64,000 bases of DNA from positions 48,687 through 112,686 of the forward strand of contig JADKAE010000018.1 in assembly GCA_016715405.1 (NCBI GenBank). The letters are read 5' to 3'. Shown in pieces: positions 28,214-37,175 of the stretch (its first letter is position 1; every line of letters starts with the position of its first letter). This DNA is from Saprospiraceae bacterium. GTDB lineage: Bacteria; Bacteroidota; Bacteroidia; Chitinophagales; Saprospiraceae. A program made the translations under genes and the position numbers. Below the pieces are notes generated by a model, which made no database searches, was not told the origin of the DNA, and worked only from the letters and a program-made list of their open reading frames with translations.

Positions 28214-29146
28214 TCATTTATAAAAATTCGCCAGAAAATCGGGCAGATGGCGCAGGGCGGCTAATTCTCGATAGGCCGTGCGGGCGTCGGCTGCCGGTAC
28301 GCCGAAATAGAGTTTGCCGCCTTCCAGGTCCTTTGATACCCCGGCTTTAGCCGACACGACGGCATTGTTGCCGATATGCAGATTTTGAGCTACGCCCACC
28401 TGTCCGTACAACACCACCCAATCGCCGATGACGGTATTGCCACCCACGCCTGTCTGGCCGGCCAGCAGGCAGTGTTTACCGATCACTACATCGTGGCCGA
28501 TATGCACCTGGCTGTCGAGTTTGGTGCCCATGCCTATAATCGTATCCCCCGACACTCCTTTGTTGATCGTACAGCCGGGGCCGATATCTACATTGTCTTC
28601 GATGATCACCCGGCCGCCTGATCTCCACTTCTCGTAGCCGTTGGGGCCGCGTTTGTAGTAAAAAGCTTCGGTGCCAATCACGGTGCCGGGTTGAATGACC
28701 ACATTGTCGCCAATGATAGTATATTCGGAGATCGTCACGTTGGCGTGGATATGGCAATTGCGGCCGATCACCACGTCGGGGCCGATTATGGTGTTGGGTT
28801 CGATGATTGTACTGGGGTGAATCTGGGCGCTTTCGCTGATAACAGCCGTCAGCGGCCGGTAAGGGCGGTAGGACAACACCAGGTCGTTATAAACTTTGAA
28901 GGGGTCGTCGCAAAGCAGTAAGGCCTTACCCGGGGGGCATTTTGTTTTTGCGTTAAGCAAAATGATAGTAGCTGCCGACTGCAGGGCCTTATTAAAATAT
29001 TTAGGGACGTCCACAAAAGTGATATCGCCCTTGCGCACCTGGTGGATTTCGTTGATACCAAGCGCTTCCAGGGAGTCGTCGCCGATAATCGTGGCGCCGG
29101 CGCGCTTGGCCAGCTCTTTCACAGGAATGGGTTGCGGAAAATTCAT
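28214..29146 (-). CDS. lpxD: UDP-3-O-acylglucosamine N-acyltransferase
   Basis: 310 residues. An N-terminal uridine-binding domain (about 1-100, SYRPYRPLTAVISESAQIHP) precedes a left-handed beta-helix of hexapeptide repeats (IGPDVVIGRNCHIHANVTIS and on). The catalytic histidine is in VHIGHDVVIG near residue 220. It adds the second hydroxyacyl chain in lipid A synthesis. No other lpx gene adjoins it. Bacteroidota often carry more than one LpxD-like protein, so this may be a paralogue. Confidence 0.9.
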   Translation of the reverse strand: MNFPQPIPVKELAKRAGATIIGDDSLEALGINEIHQVRKGDITFVDVPKYFNKALQSAATIILLNAKTKCPPGKALLLCDDPFKVYNDLVLSYRPYRPLTAVISESAQIHPSTIIEPNTIIGPDVVIGRNCHIHANVTISEYTIIGDNVVIQPGTVIGTEAFYYKRGPNGYEKWRSGGRVIIEDNVDIGPGCTINKGVSGDTIIGMGTKLDSQVHIGHDVVIGKHCLLAGQTGVGGNTVIGDWVVLYGQVGVAQNLHIGNNAVVSAKAGVSKDLEGGKLYFGVPAADARTAYRELAALRHLPDFLANFYK

Positions 29147-29205
29147 CGCTCGTTTGGTATTGTGCTGATAAACGCGCCGAAGATACGAATTTTCCGGGGC
29201 TTAAT

Positions 29206-29242
29206 AAAAAAACGAGAGGCCGTCTCGCAATGAAACGGCCTC
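29206..29242 (-). terminator. Rho-independent terminator of nrdA
   Basis: On the minus strand, GAGGCCGT ... ACGGCCTC is followed by TCG and a run of seven T. It lies 25 nt beyond the nrdA stop. Confidence 0.8.
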
Positions 29243-29267
29243 CAAAGTATCAGTAAGTAAAGCAAGT

Positions 29268-31706
29268 TTAGGCGCTGCACATCACGCAATCAGGATCATC
29301 GAGGCTGCAAACTTTTCCTTCGGCCATCGGCTCCATATAAGAAGCCGTAGCTGTACCGGGTTGGCTGCTGCTATCGACGGCAACGGCTTGGGGGGCGCCT
29401 GCCCCGGCTGCAATTTTTTGTTGAGCCGCCTGCTGTTGCGCTTCTTGAGTAACCGTAAATTTAATAGGATCGACTGCGGCTTTTGACCGCAGGTAGTACA
29501 TACCGGTTTTGAGGCCGCGCTGCCAGGCGTAGAAGTGCATGGACGAGAGTTTGCCGAAATTGGCATTTTCCACAAACAGGTTCATGCTCTGGCTTTGGCA
29601 AATGAAGGCTCCGCGGTCGGCAGCCAGGTCGATGATCACCTTTTGGCTGATTTCCCATACGGTTTTGTACAGCTCTTTGATGTGCGGGGGTATCTCATCG
29701 ATATGCTGCACAGAGCCGTTGGCGGCCATGAGTTTGTGCTTCATCTCGTCGCTCCACAAGCCCAACCCAATGAGGTCTTTGAGCAGGTGTTTGTTGACGA
29801 TGATAAATTCGCCTGATAACGTACGGCGTGTATAAATATTAGAAGTATAGGGTTCAAAACATTCGTTATTGCCCATGATCTGCGAGGTAGAGGCGGTGGG
29901 CATAGGCGCCACGAGCAGGCTATTGCGCAGACCGTGTTTGACGATGCGCTTTTTGAGTCCTGCCCAATCCCAACGGCTGCTGGGTTGTTCGCCCCAGAGG
30001 TCGAACTGCAATTCTCCTTTGCTGGATGGCGAACCGGGGAAAGTTTCGTAAGCGCCGTCTCTGATGGCCAGTTCGCACGATTCGGTAAGCGCGGCGAAAT
30101 AGATGGCCTCAAAGATATCGCGGTTGAGCTGGCGCGCCTCGGGGCTATCAAAAGCGTAGCGCATCAGGATAAAAGCATCGGCCAGGCCCTGCACGCCGAT
30201 GCCTATGGGGCGGTGGCGCATATTGGAGCGGCGCGCTTCTTCAATCGGATAATAATTGATATCGATCACCTTGTTGAGGTTGCGCGTGACCACGCGGGTA
30301 ATCTCCACCAGTTGGTCGAAATCGTAAACGCCTTCTTCTTTCACAAATTTCGACAGCGAGATAGAAGCCAGGTTGCACACGGCCACCTCGTCGGCGGAAG
30401 TGTATTCCATGATTTCGGTGCAGAGGTTGCTCGAGCGGATAGTGCCCAGGTTCTGCTGGTTCGATTTGCGGTTGGCAGCGTCTTTATACAAGATATAAGG
30501 CGTACCTGTTTCTATTTGCGATTCCAGGATGGCAAACCAGAGGTCTTGGGCGCGCACCACCTTGCGGGCGCGGCCTTCGCGTTCGTATTTGTGATAAAGC
30601 GCTTCAAATTCTCCGCCCCAGCAGTCGAAGAGGCCGGGGGCTTCATTGGGACAGAACAGCGACCAGTCGCCGTCGTCTCTTACGCGTTCCATGAACAGAT
30701 CGGGTATCCACATGGCGTAAAAGAGGTCGCGGGCGCGCAACTCCTCTTTGCCGTGGTTTTTCTTAAGCTCCAGAAATTCGAATACGTCGGCGTGCCAGGG
30801 TTCGAGGTATACGGCAAAAGCGCCCTTGCGTTTGCCGCCGCCCTGGTCCACGTAGCGGGCTGTATCGTTAAACACCTTCAGCATGGGGATAATACCGTTG
30901 GACGAGCCTCCGGTGCCTTTAATATAACTGCCTGTAGCGCGAATATTGTGTACGCTGAGGCCGATACCGCCGGCGCTTTGCGAGATCAGGGCGCAGCGCT
31001 GCAGGGTTTCAAAAATGCCATTGATCGAGTCGTCGGTCATCGTCAGCAAAAAGCAGCTCGACATCTGCGGTTTGGGTGTACCGGCATTAAACAGGGTTGG
31101 CGTGGCGTGGATAAACCACTTTTCCGACATCAGGCTGTAGGTTTCTACTGCGGCGGCAATGTCTTCGCCGTGAATACCTACGGCTACGCGCATGAGCATA
31201 TGCTGGGGGCGTTCCACCACCTTGCCTTCCATGCGCAACAGGTAAGAGCGTTCGAGTGTTTTGAAGCCGAAATAGTCAAAATCGTAGTCGCGGTCGTAAA
31301 TGATCGCCGAATCGAGTTCGTTGCGGTGTTTCCAGATGATATTGAAAATCTCGTCACTGATGAGGCCTGCTTTTTCGCCAGTTTTGGGGTCGATATAGTG
31401 GTACAGGTCTTTCATTGTTTGAGAGAAAGACTTGTCAGTATTTTTGTGCAGGTTTGACACGGCGATGCGGGCGGCCAGCTGGGCGTAATCGGGGTGGATA
31501 GCCGCCATCGTAGCGGCCGTTTCGGCTGCCAGGTTGTCGAGCTCGGTGGTCGATACGCCGTCATAGAGGCCGAGGATCACCTTTTTGGCTATCTCGATAT
31601 AATTCACATAATCAGAGGAAAGTCCGTAACACAGTTTTTTGATACGTGCCGTGATTTTGTCAAATGACACATCTTCTTTGCGGCCTGTTCTTTTTATTAC
31701 TTGCAT
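29268..31706 (-). CDS. nrdA: Ribonucleoside-diphosphate reductase, alpha subunit
   Basis: 812 residues of class I ribonucleotide reductase, making dNDPs from NDPs. An N-terminal ATP-cone ([18 protein letters not shown], about 1-95) gives overall allosteric control. The catalytic set is visible: SSCFLLTM (redox Cys), NLCTEI (radical Cys with Asn and Glu), AVCNLASI (redox Cys), and [19 protein letters not shown]. The C-terminal shuttle pair is CVMC in the last six residues. It follows nrdB after a 153-nt gap filled by a tandem repeat. A long plus-strand frame lies opposite but is a shadow. Confidence 0.97.
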   Translation of the reverse strand: MQVIKRTGRKEDVSFDKITARIKKLCYGLSSDYVNYIEIAKKVILGLYDGVSTTELDNLAAETAATMAAIHPDYAQLAARIAVSNLHKNTDKSFSQTMKDLYHYIDPKTGEKAGLISDEIFNIIWKHRNELDSAIIYDRDYDFDYFGFKTLERSYLLRMEGKVVERPQHMLMRVAVGIHGEDIAAAVETYSLMSEKWFIHATPTLFNAGTPKPQMSSCFLLTMTDDSINGIFETLQRCALISQSAGGIGLSVHNIRATGSYIKGTGGSSNGIIPMLKVFNDTARYVDQGGGKRKGAFAVYLEPWHADVFEFLELKKNHGKEELRARDLFYAMWIPDLFMERVRDDGDWSLFCPNEAPGLFDCWGGEFEALYHKYEREGRARKVVRAQDLWFAILESQIETGTPYILYKDAANRKSNQQNLGTIRSSNLCTEIMEYTSADEVAVCNLASISLSKFVKEEGVYDFDQLVEITRVVTRNLNKVIDINYYPIEEARRSNMRHRPIGIGVQGLADAFILMRYAFDSPEARQLNRDIFEAIYFAALTESCELAIRDGAYETFPGSPSSKGELQFDLWGEQPSSRWDWAGLKKRIVKHGLRNSLLVAPMPTASTSQIMGNNECFEPYTSNIYTRRTLSGEFIIVNKHLLKDLIGLGLWSDEMKHKLMAANGSVQHIDEIPPHIKELYKTVWEISQKVIIDLAADRGAFICQSQSMNLFVENANFGKLSSMHFYAWQRGLKTGMYYLRSKAAVDPIKFTVTQEAQQQAAQQKIAAGAGAPQAVAVDSSSQPGTATASYMEPMAEGKVCSLDDPDCVMCSA

Positions 31707-31710
31707 ATTT

Positions 31711-31859
31711 TTGATTTGCTGATTTGCTAATGTGCTAATGTGCTGATGCGAACGAAGTGAGTCCCGTACCGACTGGAAGGAGGTCGGGATGCTGATGTGC
31801 TGATGTGCTGATTATTTTTAATTATTAGCAAATCAGCATATTAGCACATCAGCATATTA
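31711..31859. repeat. TGCTGATG-family inverted repeat with an embedded 44-bp core, between nrdB and nrdA
   Basis: ATTTGCTGATTTGCTAATGT units on the left, TTAGCACATCAGCATATT units on the right, AT-rich centre ATTATTTTTAATTATTAG. A 44-bp segment (about 31746-31789, starting ATGCGAACGAAGTGAGTCCC) is embedded in the left arm and is about 77 percent identical to one inside the unrelated repeat at 52437. The right arm touches the nrdB TGA (31860). Confidence 0.9.
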
Positions 31860-32861
31860 TCAAAAATCTTCGTCGAGGGAAAAGACCTGTTTTTCCTTGG
31901 AGGTCATCACGCCTGCTTTCTGATATTCGCTCACGCGTTTTTCGAAGAAATTGGTTTTCCCTTGTATCGAGATCATATCCATCCAGGGGAATGGATTTTC
32001 TACGCCGTACACTTTAGGCTGGCGCAGGGCTTCCAGCAGGCGGTCGGCTACAAATTCGATATACTGGCACATCAGGTCGGAATTCATACCGATGAGGGCC
32101 ACGGGTAAAGCGCTGCTCACAAATTCTTTCTCGATAGCGACGGCGTCGGTAATAATCTGTTGAATAGTGCCATTGGGCAGTTTATTCACCACATGATTAT
32201 TATAGAGCAGGCAGGCAAAATCGCAGTGCATACCTTCGTCGCGCGAGATCAGTTCGTTGGAAAAAGAGAGGCCTGGCATCAGTCCGCGCTTTTTCAGCCA
32301 GAAAATCGAGCAAAACGACCCCGAGAAGAAAATACCTTCTACGGCGGCAAAGGCGATGAGGCGTTCCTGGAAAGAGCCTTTGCCGATCCATCGCAGTGCC
32401 CAATCGGCTTTTTGCTTTACACAGGGTACCGTATCGATGGCATTAAAAAGGTAGTCCTTCTCTTTGGGGTCCTTTATATAGGTATCAATAAGTAGCGAGT
32501 AGGTTTCGGAGTGGATATTCTCCATCATAATCTGGAAGCCGTAGAAAAATTTGGCTTCGGTGTATTGTACTTCGCTGACGAAATTTTCGGCCAGGTTTTC
32601 ATTCACGATACCGTCGCTGGCTGCAAAAAAAGCCAGCACGTGTTTGACAAAGTGGCGTTCGTCGTCATTGAGGCGGTCGTTCCAATCGGTGAGATCTTGC
32701 GAAAGGTCTATCTCTTCAGCCGTCCAGAAACTGGCTTCCGATTTTTTATAAAACGACCAGATATCACTGTGTACAATGGGAAAAAGTACAAACCGATTGG
32801 GGTTTTCCTGCAGGATAGGCTCACTAGCGGTTGACATGGTTGATGTGGTGTGTTGAATCAT
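31860..32861 (-). CDS. nrdB: Ribonucleoside-diphosphate reductase, beta subunit
   Basis: 333 residues. Carries the diiron and radical site: [11 protein letters not shown] places Glu, His and the radical tyrosine in the order of E. coli E115, H118, Y122; [10 protein letters not shown] gives the later Glu and His; WTAEEIDLS gives the first ligand. This is therefore a tyrosyl-radical class Ia-type subunit. I start at 32861 ([15 protein letters not shown]); 32837 is also possible, and a longer frame to 33044 has no family support. It is the first gene of nrdB-nrdA, with DnaA-type boxes about 220-320 nt upstream. Confidence 0.95.
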   Translation of the reverse strand: MIQHTTSTMSTASEPILQENPNRFVLFPIVHSDIWSFYKKSEASFWTAEEIDLSQDLTDWNDRLNDDERHFVKHVLAFFAASDGIVNENLAENFVSEVQYTEAKFFYGFQIMMENIHSETYSLLIDTYIKDPKEKDYLFNAIDTVPCVKQKADWALRWIGKGSFQERLIAFAAVEGIFFSGSFCSIFWLKKRGLMPGLSFSNELISRDEGMHCDFACLLYNNHVVNKLPNGTIQQIITDAVAIEKEFVSSALPVALIGMNSDLMCQYIEFVADRLLEALRQPKVYGVENPFPWMDMISIQGKTNFFEKRVSEYQKAGVMTSKEKQVFSLDEDF

Positions 32862-33080
32862 TAATTTATAGTGTGCTTGTTTTTTGGCAATAAAAAATGT
32901 GTCGCTGAGGCGCATTTGAGCGCCGGCGAATAATGTTCCTGCTGCGTTAATTGGCACGGATCCCTTCTGTGTGTGCCGGTTATGTTTTCTCTGCGTGACC
33001 GCATGCCGGGTTATGACGCCCGGTTGTGCGACATTTGCGATCACTAAAATAGAAAAACTGCAAATGCCAGGGTTTATATT

Positions 33081-33180
33081 TTTTCCACAAAGTGTGGATA
33101 ACTATACTAACTAATTGACTTTCAATAATTTTACTGTGTTAATTATTTTTTCCACATTGTGGATAACTGAATGTGGAAAA
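33081..33180. promoter_or_regulatory. Cluster of five DnaA-type boxes upstream of nrdB (possible oriC or DnaA-controlled promoter)
   Basis: Two perfect boxes TGTGGATAA (33093-33101 and 33158-33166; reverse TTATCCACA) and three one-mismatch boxes TTTTCCACA (33081-33089, 33148-33156) and TGTGGAAAA (33172-33180). They make two palindromes, CCACAAAGTGTGG and CCACATTGTGG, separated by an AT-rich stretch. DnaA boxes control nrdAB in E. coli; a cluster with AT-rich DNA also fits a replication origin. No dnaA gene is near. Confidence 0.65.
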
Positions 33181-33395
33181 TTCAAGGGCGTGTAATCAAA
33201 AAAATGACATTTTGCGCTTTTGTATGGTATTTGAGCTTAGTCTAAACAGCTACAAAGATGGCAGGATGCCCATCTGGCAGGTTGATAGCTCTTATGCTCA
33301 GGCGCAAACCGAGCCTCGAACAGGAGGGAAATCCTATACCGGTATTCGACAATAATTTGCGTGTAGTCGCTTTGATCCAGCCAGCCGCCTTAAAA

Positions 33396-33596
33396 CGGCC
33401 CCCCCCCCCGGGGGCCCCCCGGGGGGGTGGGGTCCATAATTTTGCCGGCCCGGGCCCCCCGCCCCGCCCCGGGGCCCCCGGGGGGGCCCCGACAGGGGGG
33501 GGGGGATGAGGGGGGAAAAGGGTATAAGATCAAAAGCGGGGGGGGGGGGGAAAATTATTGGCGGATTTAAAAAAAAAAAAAAGAGAAAAAAATTAG
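33396..33596. other. Extreme G/C and A homopolymer block, probable low-quality sequence
   Basis: Contains C11 at 33399-33409, several G5-G7/C5-C6 alternations, G11, G13 at 33538-33550 and a long A run after 33570. Nothing like this occurs elsewhere in the window. Open frames here (such as 33258-33509) are Pro/Gly artefacts. The rest of 33181-33395 shows no gene that I can support. Confidence 0.8.
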
Positions 33597-33619
33597 GAAC
33601 GTGTCGTAAATAACTTACT
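33597..33619. repeat. Solo MITE terminal inverted repeat
   Basis: All 23 bases from GAACGTGTCGTAAATAACTT are identical to the inward-reading right end of the MITE at 62430-62584. It adjoins the homopolymer block, so a damaged or misassembled MITE/IS copy may lie there. Confidence 0.75.
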
Positions 33620-33638
33620 CCCTCATTATCCTAACATC

Positions 33639-34904
33639 TCAGCGAACAAACAACTTTTTGGTGACAGCAAAATGATCATTTTTCAACGACAGCAGATAAT
33701 AGCCGCTGCTCAGGCCCCCCAGGTAGAGTTGTTCGCCATTGTTAGCTATGGTTCCCTGCATAAAGCCTACGCCTGCTGCATTGGCCAATTGGAAGTCAAA
33801 TACCAGGGATCCGTCGCCGGGAATACTTACATACGTTGTAGCGGGGTTGGGAACAAGGTGTATTTGTACAGGAGTTGCTTCTTCTGTGCCAACTACCATG
33901 CCGACAGTGACCGGAAAAGTAAGCGTATCGGCACAGCACCAGTTGTGTGTAATGAGTTGCACAGTATATACGCCTGGAGCGGCGTAAGTGTGCGTACCTG
34001 GATCGCGTAGGTCAGAAACGGCGCCGTCGCCAAAATCCCAGTGCCAGGAAGTAGCGTACCGCGATATATTTTGGAAGCTGGCGGTGAGGTCATCCACAGA
34101 AGCTTGCGCCAGGGCGGGAGGAACGACCAACAGTTGGCCGCACAGACTTTGGGTGCCGATAAATACGGCTGATCCATAAGCTGCATCACTTACATCGGCG
34201 ATAGCTATTTTCACGTGATACAAAGTGCCTGCCGTAGCGGTGAATGACGCCGGCAGGAGCGTAGTAAGCCCGTCAAATACGACGCCCTGGCCGCCAAGGC
34301 CTTCATAGTCTATATAATATACGGCATTGGAATCGGCATTAATAGTATTGATGCTGACTGCGTAGTCGTGGCCGGGCACCATGGCAATATTTTCAGGCGT
34401 AGTACCCACTTCGCCTACCCAAAAGCTAAAAATATCATTGAAATTAGTGTTGGCAAATTCGGGGTATTCCTCGGAGCCGAAAATATAGCGAAAATCGAGT
34501 TCGCCGTCTTCTGCTACCAGCAAGTCGAATTCGAGTACGGCGGCATCATAAGTAGGCCATCCAGCCATTGTCGATAAATCACTATCGCCGGCATAAGGAG
34601 GAATGTCTATAAAGCCGTTATAGAATACACTGGAAGGATAGGCTAGTTCATCTACCTTGCCGGTGGCCAAAACCAACCCCGCGTTTACTCCCAAGTCGGT
34701 AGTAGCCGCTTCGAAATAGCCCATAGAGAGGGGTGCGCCGCTGAAGGTGATGTTCTGCGGTGTAGCACACGAATTGCTAAAAAAATCGATCACCATTTGC
34801 TCCGCAGTGAAGTTGGTATCGATAAACAAACCTGTCTGAGCCCGCATGGCCGTATGTTGCAGCAGACTGCCACATAGCATTAATAGGTAAATTTTGTTCT
34901 TCAT
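33639..34904 (-). CDS. Choice-of-anchor L + PKD T9SS-secreted protein
   Basis: 421 residues from MKNKIYLLMLCGSLL; an outer ATG at 34949 adds 15 residues before the signal peptide and is rejected. The choice-of-anchor L domain (about 25-250) shows GVNAGLVLATGKVDEL and FRYIFGSEEYPEFANTNFND. A PKD domain near residues 265-335 has WHWDFGDGAVSDLRDPGTH. A T9SS type A sorting domain ends the protein (LVPNPATTYVSIPGDG). Large cell-surface relatives in Bacteroidota act in adhesion or gliding, but the ligand here is unknown. Confidence 0.9.
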   Translation of the reverse strand: MKNKIYLLMLCGSLLQHTAMRAQTGLFIDTNFTAEQMVIDFFSNSCATPQNITFSGAPLSMGYFEAATTDLGVNAGLVLATGKVDELAYPSSVFYNGFIDIPPYAGDSDLSTMAGWPTYDAAVLEFDLLVAEDGELDFRYIFGSEEYPEFANTNFNDIFSFWVGEVGTTPENIAMVPGHDYAVSINTINADSNAVYYIDYEGLGGQGVVFDGLTTLLPASFTATAGTLYHVKIAIADVSDAAYGSAVFIGTQSLCGQLLVVPPALAQASVDDLTASFQNISRYATSWHWDFGDGAVSDLRDPGTHTYAAPGVYTVQLITHNWCCADTLTFPVTVGMVVGTEEATPVQIHLVPNPATTYVSIPGDGSLVFDFQLANAAGVGFMQGTIANNGEQLYLGGLSSGYYLLSLKNDHFAVTKKLFVR

Positions 34905-34946
34905 GACACGGATGGTTGGTATTTTTCTATGAACCGGAATGATTGT

Positions 34947-34954
34947 CAAAAATA
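34947..34954 (-). promoter_or_regulatory. -7 box (TATTTTTG) for the choice-of-anchor L gene
   Basis: Minus-strand TATTTTTG 43 nt upstream of the start at 34904. Confidence 0.45.
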
Positions 34955-34978
34955 CATATTTATTGGGGAAAGTTTAGA

Positions 34979-35061
34979 GATTGGGTTTAGCGATTGGGTT
35001 TAGAACTAAACCCTATCGCTAAACTGCGAATGCACTAAACCCTATCGCTAAACTGCTAAAC
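34979..35061. repeat. GGGTTTAGCGAT-family inverted repeat after corA
   Basis: GATTGGGTTTAGCGATTGGG then AACTAAACCCTATCGCTAAA units, including AAACTGCGAATGCACTAAAC, the complement of the unit at 28101. Begins 7 nt from the corA stop. Confidence 0.9.
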
Positions 35062-35068
35062 GAAGGCA

Positions 35069-36016
35069 TTAATACATCCGTTTACGCTGAAAAAACCAGG
35101 CCAGGAAAATGCTAAAGACGGTAGCAGCCGCCAAAATAGCATAGGCGACCAGGCGGTGTTCCTGATAGGGCAGGTTCACATTCATACCATAGAAACTGGT
35201 GATAAGCGTGGGCACCATCAGCACCACCGTAATCAGCGTAAGGCGGCGCATAGTATGGTTGAGGTTGTTAGAAATGATAGAGCCGTAGGCATCCATCGTG
35301 CCGTTGAGGATATTGGTATACACATTGGCCATTTGCAGGGCCTGACTATTATCGATAATAATATCCTCAAACAGGTCGCTTTTATCTTCGTCGCCGCTCA
35401 CGTGGAGAAAATCGGAGCGCTTCATTTTCATCTTCAACAATTCGTTGGCACTCAGTGCATTGACAAAATAAACCAAACTTTTTTCGATGCTGAGCAATTG
35501 TTTGAGCTCCTTATTGCGGCTCGAGTCGTAGAGCTCCTGTTCGATGAGATTGCGCTTGAGGTTGAGTTTTTTCAGGGCATTGAGGAAGCGGTATACGTTT
35601 TGCTCCATCAGTTGTAGTACAAAAAGCATATCGTCGGCGGGGTGAAAATTTTTCACCCTGTCTTCCAGGAACAGGCGCAAAACGGGATTTTGGTGCCCCG
35701 AAACGGTAATGACGTGCTCTATTGTGATAATGATACCAATGGGGGCTGTAATATAAATGGCGTCCTTGTCTTCTTCTTCTTCGCTGAGTACGGGTGTGCT
35801 AAGTAGAATAAGGCGTACGTCGCCTTCGCGTTCATAACGCGAGCGTTCGTCGATATCGAGGGAGTCGATGAGAAAGTCGAGCGGCAGGTCAAAACGCTGG
35901 GCAGTTTCTTCGAGTTCCTCCTGGCTGAAAGGCGGAGAGATATTTACCCAGCACGAGACCTCCGGTTGGTCCAATTCTATGAGTTTCCCTCCCTGTCGTG
36001 TGTAGTAGCGTACCAT
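35069..36016 (-). CDS. corA: CorA-family magnesium/divalent cation transporter
   Basis: 315 residues: a large N-terminal cytoplasmic alpha/beta domain, a long helical stalk, then two membrane helices with the signature GMN in TSFYGMNVNLPY between them and a basic end (FFQRKRMY). Moves Mg2+ (or Co2+/Ni2+/Zn2+) down its gradient as a pentamer. I start at 36016 (MVRYYTRQGG); the ATG at 36025 would overlap the -7 box at 36023-36030. Confidence 0.93.
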   Translation of the reverse strand: MVRYYTRQGGKLIELDQPEVSCWVNISPPFSQEELEETAQRFDLPLDFLIDSLDIDERSRYEREGDVRLILLSTPVLSEEEEDKDAIYITAPIGIIITIEHVITVSGHQNPVLRLFLEDRVKNFHPADDMLFVLQLMEQNVYRFLNALKKLNLKRNLIEQELYDSSRNKELKQLLSIEKSLVYFVNALSANELLKMKMKRSDFLHVSGDEDKSDLFEDIIIDNSQALQMANVYTNILNGTMDAYGSIISNNLNHTMRRLTLITVVLMVPTLITSFYGMNVNLPYQEHRLVAYAILAAATVFSIFLAWFFQRKRMY

Positions 36017-36022
36017 GGCCCA

Positions 36023-36030
36023 CAAACTTA
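36023..36030 (-). promoter_or_regulatory. -7 box (TAAGTTTG) at the corA start
   Basis: Minus-strand TAAGTTTG ends 7 nt before the ATG at 36016, so the message would be leaderless. It decides between the two possible starts. Confidence 0.5.
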
Positions 36031-36038
36031 CTATTTTT

Positions 36039-36100
36039 GGGTTTATGAGGGTTTATGAAGGTTTATGAGGGTTGAAAATCTACCTTCATAAACCCTCAAA
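36039..36100. repeat. GGGTTTATGA-family inverted repeat
   Basis: GGGTTTATGAGGGTTTATGA units, loop GAAAATCT, then ACCTTCATAAACCCTC. Same design and loop as the middle module at 7100-7160. It lies between divergent genes, so it is not at a gene end. Confidence 0.88.
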
Positions 36101-36126
36101 GTTCACAGTTCACTCTTCATACCCCA

Positions 36127-36158
36127 TTTGCTTTCTTCAATAAAATTACTTATATTTG
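36127..36158 (+). promoter_or_regulatory. Promoter: TTTG (-33), 20 nt, TATATTTG (-7)
   Basis: TTTG at 36127-36130 and TATATTTG at 36151-36158 with 20-nt spacing match the Bacteroidota consensus fully. It drives the ArsC/Spx-like gene with a leader of about 110 nt. Confidence 0.65.
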
Positions 36159-36159
36159 T

Positions 36160-36275
36160 AAAGGTACCGGTAGCGCCATAAAGATGGAAAAGCGCCGGTG
36201 GCCACACCGCAAACCCGCCAAGACGGGAGTGCCCGTTGGAGGGTGCGGCGTAGCGCACTCTAAATAAAATAAGTC
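36160..36275 (+). other. Long GC-rich leader with several hairpins
   Basis: Between the promoter and the ATG at 36276 three stems are visible: GGTG/CACC around GCCA, CCCG/CGGG around CCAAGA, and a stem before the gene made of GTGCG and CGCAC. The GC content is well above the flanks. I recognise no known riboswitch or ncRNA. A regulatory leader is inference. Confidence 0.4.
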
Positions 36276-36662
36276 ATGATCGTTGACGAAAGAGAAATCC
36301 TGATTTACTACAATCCGGATTCCAATTCCGACCTTAAAACGGTGGCTTTCGCTCAGAGCATTACGCCCTTTGTAAAAAGCTATACATACCAGCAAGCTCC
36401 AATCAGTAACCTGAGGTGGGAGCAGATCTTCCAGGCCATCGGCATGCCGCCCAAAGAATTGCTCGACAAATCCGATCCTTATTATCAGGAAAACATCCGC
36501 GGGCACGAGTTTGACGACGACGGCTGGATGAAAATTTTGCGACACAATCCGCAACTTATCAAAGCGCCGATAGCCATCCGAGGCGATAAAGTAATATTGT
36601 GCCAATCGCCCAAAGACATTTACAAGTTGACCGAAGTGGAGGAACTTGAAAGGCAGGCATAA
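36276..36662 (+). CDS. ArsC/Spx-family thioredoxin-fold protein without active cysteine
   Basis: 128 residues. It shows the ArsC/Spx pattern: ILIYYNPDSNSDLKTVAFAQ at the N-terminus, LRWEQIFQAIGMPPKELLDK, and LRHNPQLIKAPIAIRGDKVI with the conserved proline. Where arsenate reductases have CxxC or a single Cys, this has NPDSNSD, so it cannot be an arsenate reductase of the usual kind. A regulatory or structural role is inference. It has a strong promoter and a long leader of its own. Confidence 0.82.
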   Translation: MIVDEREILIYYNPDSNSDLKTVAFAQSITPFVKSYTYQQAPISNLRWEQIFQAIGMPPKELLDKSDPYYQENIRGHEFDDDGWMKILRHNPQLIKAPIAIRGDKVILCQSPKDIYKLTEVEELERQA

Positions 36663-36676
36663 ACTTTTTGCCCCAT

Positions 36677-36710
36677 TTTGAGGTGATTCTTATGGCCTTT
36701 TGTACTTTTG
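36677..36710 (+). promoter_or_regulatory. Promoter: TTTG and TACTTTTG
   Basis: TTTG at 36677-36680, 22-nt gap, TACTTTTG at 36703-36710. Upstream of the DUF3127 gene at 36790, leader about 75 nt. Confidence 0.55.
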
Positions 36711-36789
36711 GACGGGCGCATGAAGTGCATGTGCCGGATCACATCCAATTGTGTCGTAAAAGCATTTTTTCATTTTAATCCAGAGGCTT

Positions 36790-37164
36790 ATGTCATTTGA
36801 AGTTGAAGGCAAGCTCGTCAAAAAGTACGATATAGAAAGCAAGACCAGCTCATTTCAGGCACGCGAGTTTGTTATTGAAATAGAAAGCGGCGGCTATCCG
36901 CAATTCGTCAAATTCCAACTGGTGCAGGACAGGTGTATCCTGATCGATGCCTACGAAGAAGGCGAGCAGATCAAGGTTCACTTTGACTTGCGCGGACGGG
37001 AATGGCAGGGTAAGTATTTTACTAACCTCAACGCCTGGCGCATTGAGAAAGGTTCGGCGGCGGCAGCCCCTGTGGCAAGCACCGGTGGCAGCGATGCTTC
37101 GTTCCCCAGTGCCGGTGATGAACCTGCACTGCCGGCTAGCGCCGACGATGATTTGCCCTTTTAA
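36790..37164 (+). CDS. DUF3127 domain-containing protein
   Basis: 124 residues. The DUF3127 domain (1-86) is MSFEVEGKLVKKYDIESKTS to GREWQGKYFTNLNAWRIEKG, an OB-fold-like beta protein common in Bacteroidota. The tail is low-complexity Ala/Gly/Ser ending in acidic DDDLPF, which resembles the acidic C-terminal tip of single-stranded DNA-binding proteins (DDDxPF). That likeness suggests a DNA-maintenance role, but it is inference. The epimerase gene starts 12 nt downstream. Confidence 0.88.
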   Translation: MSFEVEGKLVKKYDIESKTSSFQAREFVIEIESGGYPQFVKFQLVQDRCILIDAYEEGEQIKVHFDLRGREWQGKYFTNLNAWRIEKGSAAAAPVASTGGSDASFPSAGDEPALPASADDDLPF

Positions 37165-37175
37165 GCTGAATTTTT

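Noticed and set aside
29934..31457. 507-codon plus-strand frame opposite nrdA
   Set aside because: Fully inside the certain nrdA gene; no family features, start context or promoter.
33258..33509. 83-codon frame at the homopolymer block
   Set aside because: The second half is Pro/Gly from the G/C runs and the first half matches no family that I recognise; probably an artefact.
36160..36275. Known riboswitch in the ArsC-like leader
   Set aside because: The stems do not match any class that I can recall with confidence; kept only as an unassigned structured leader.
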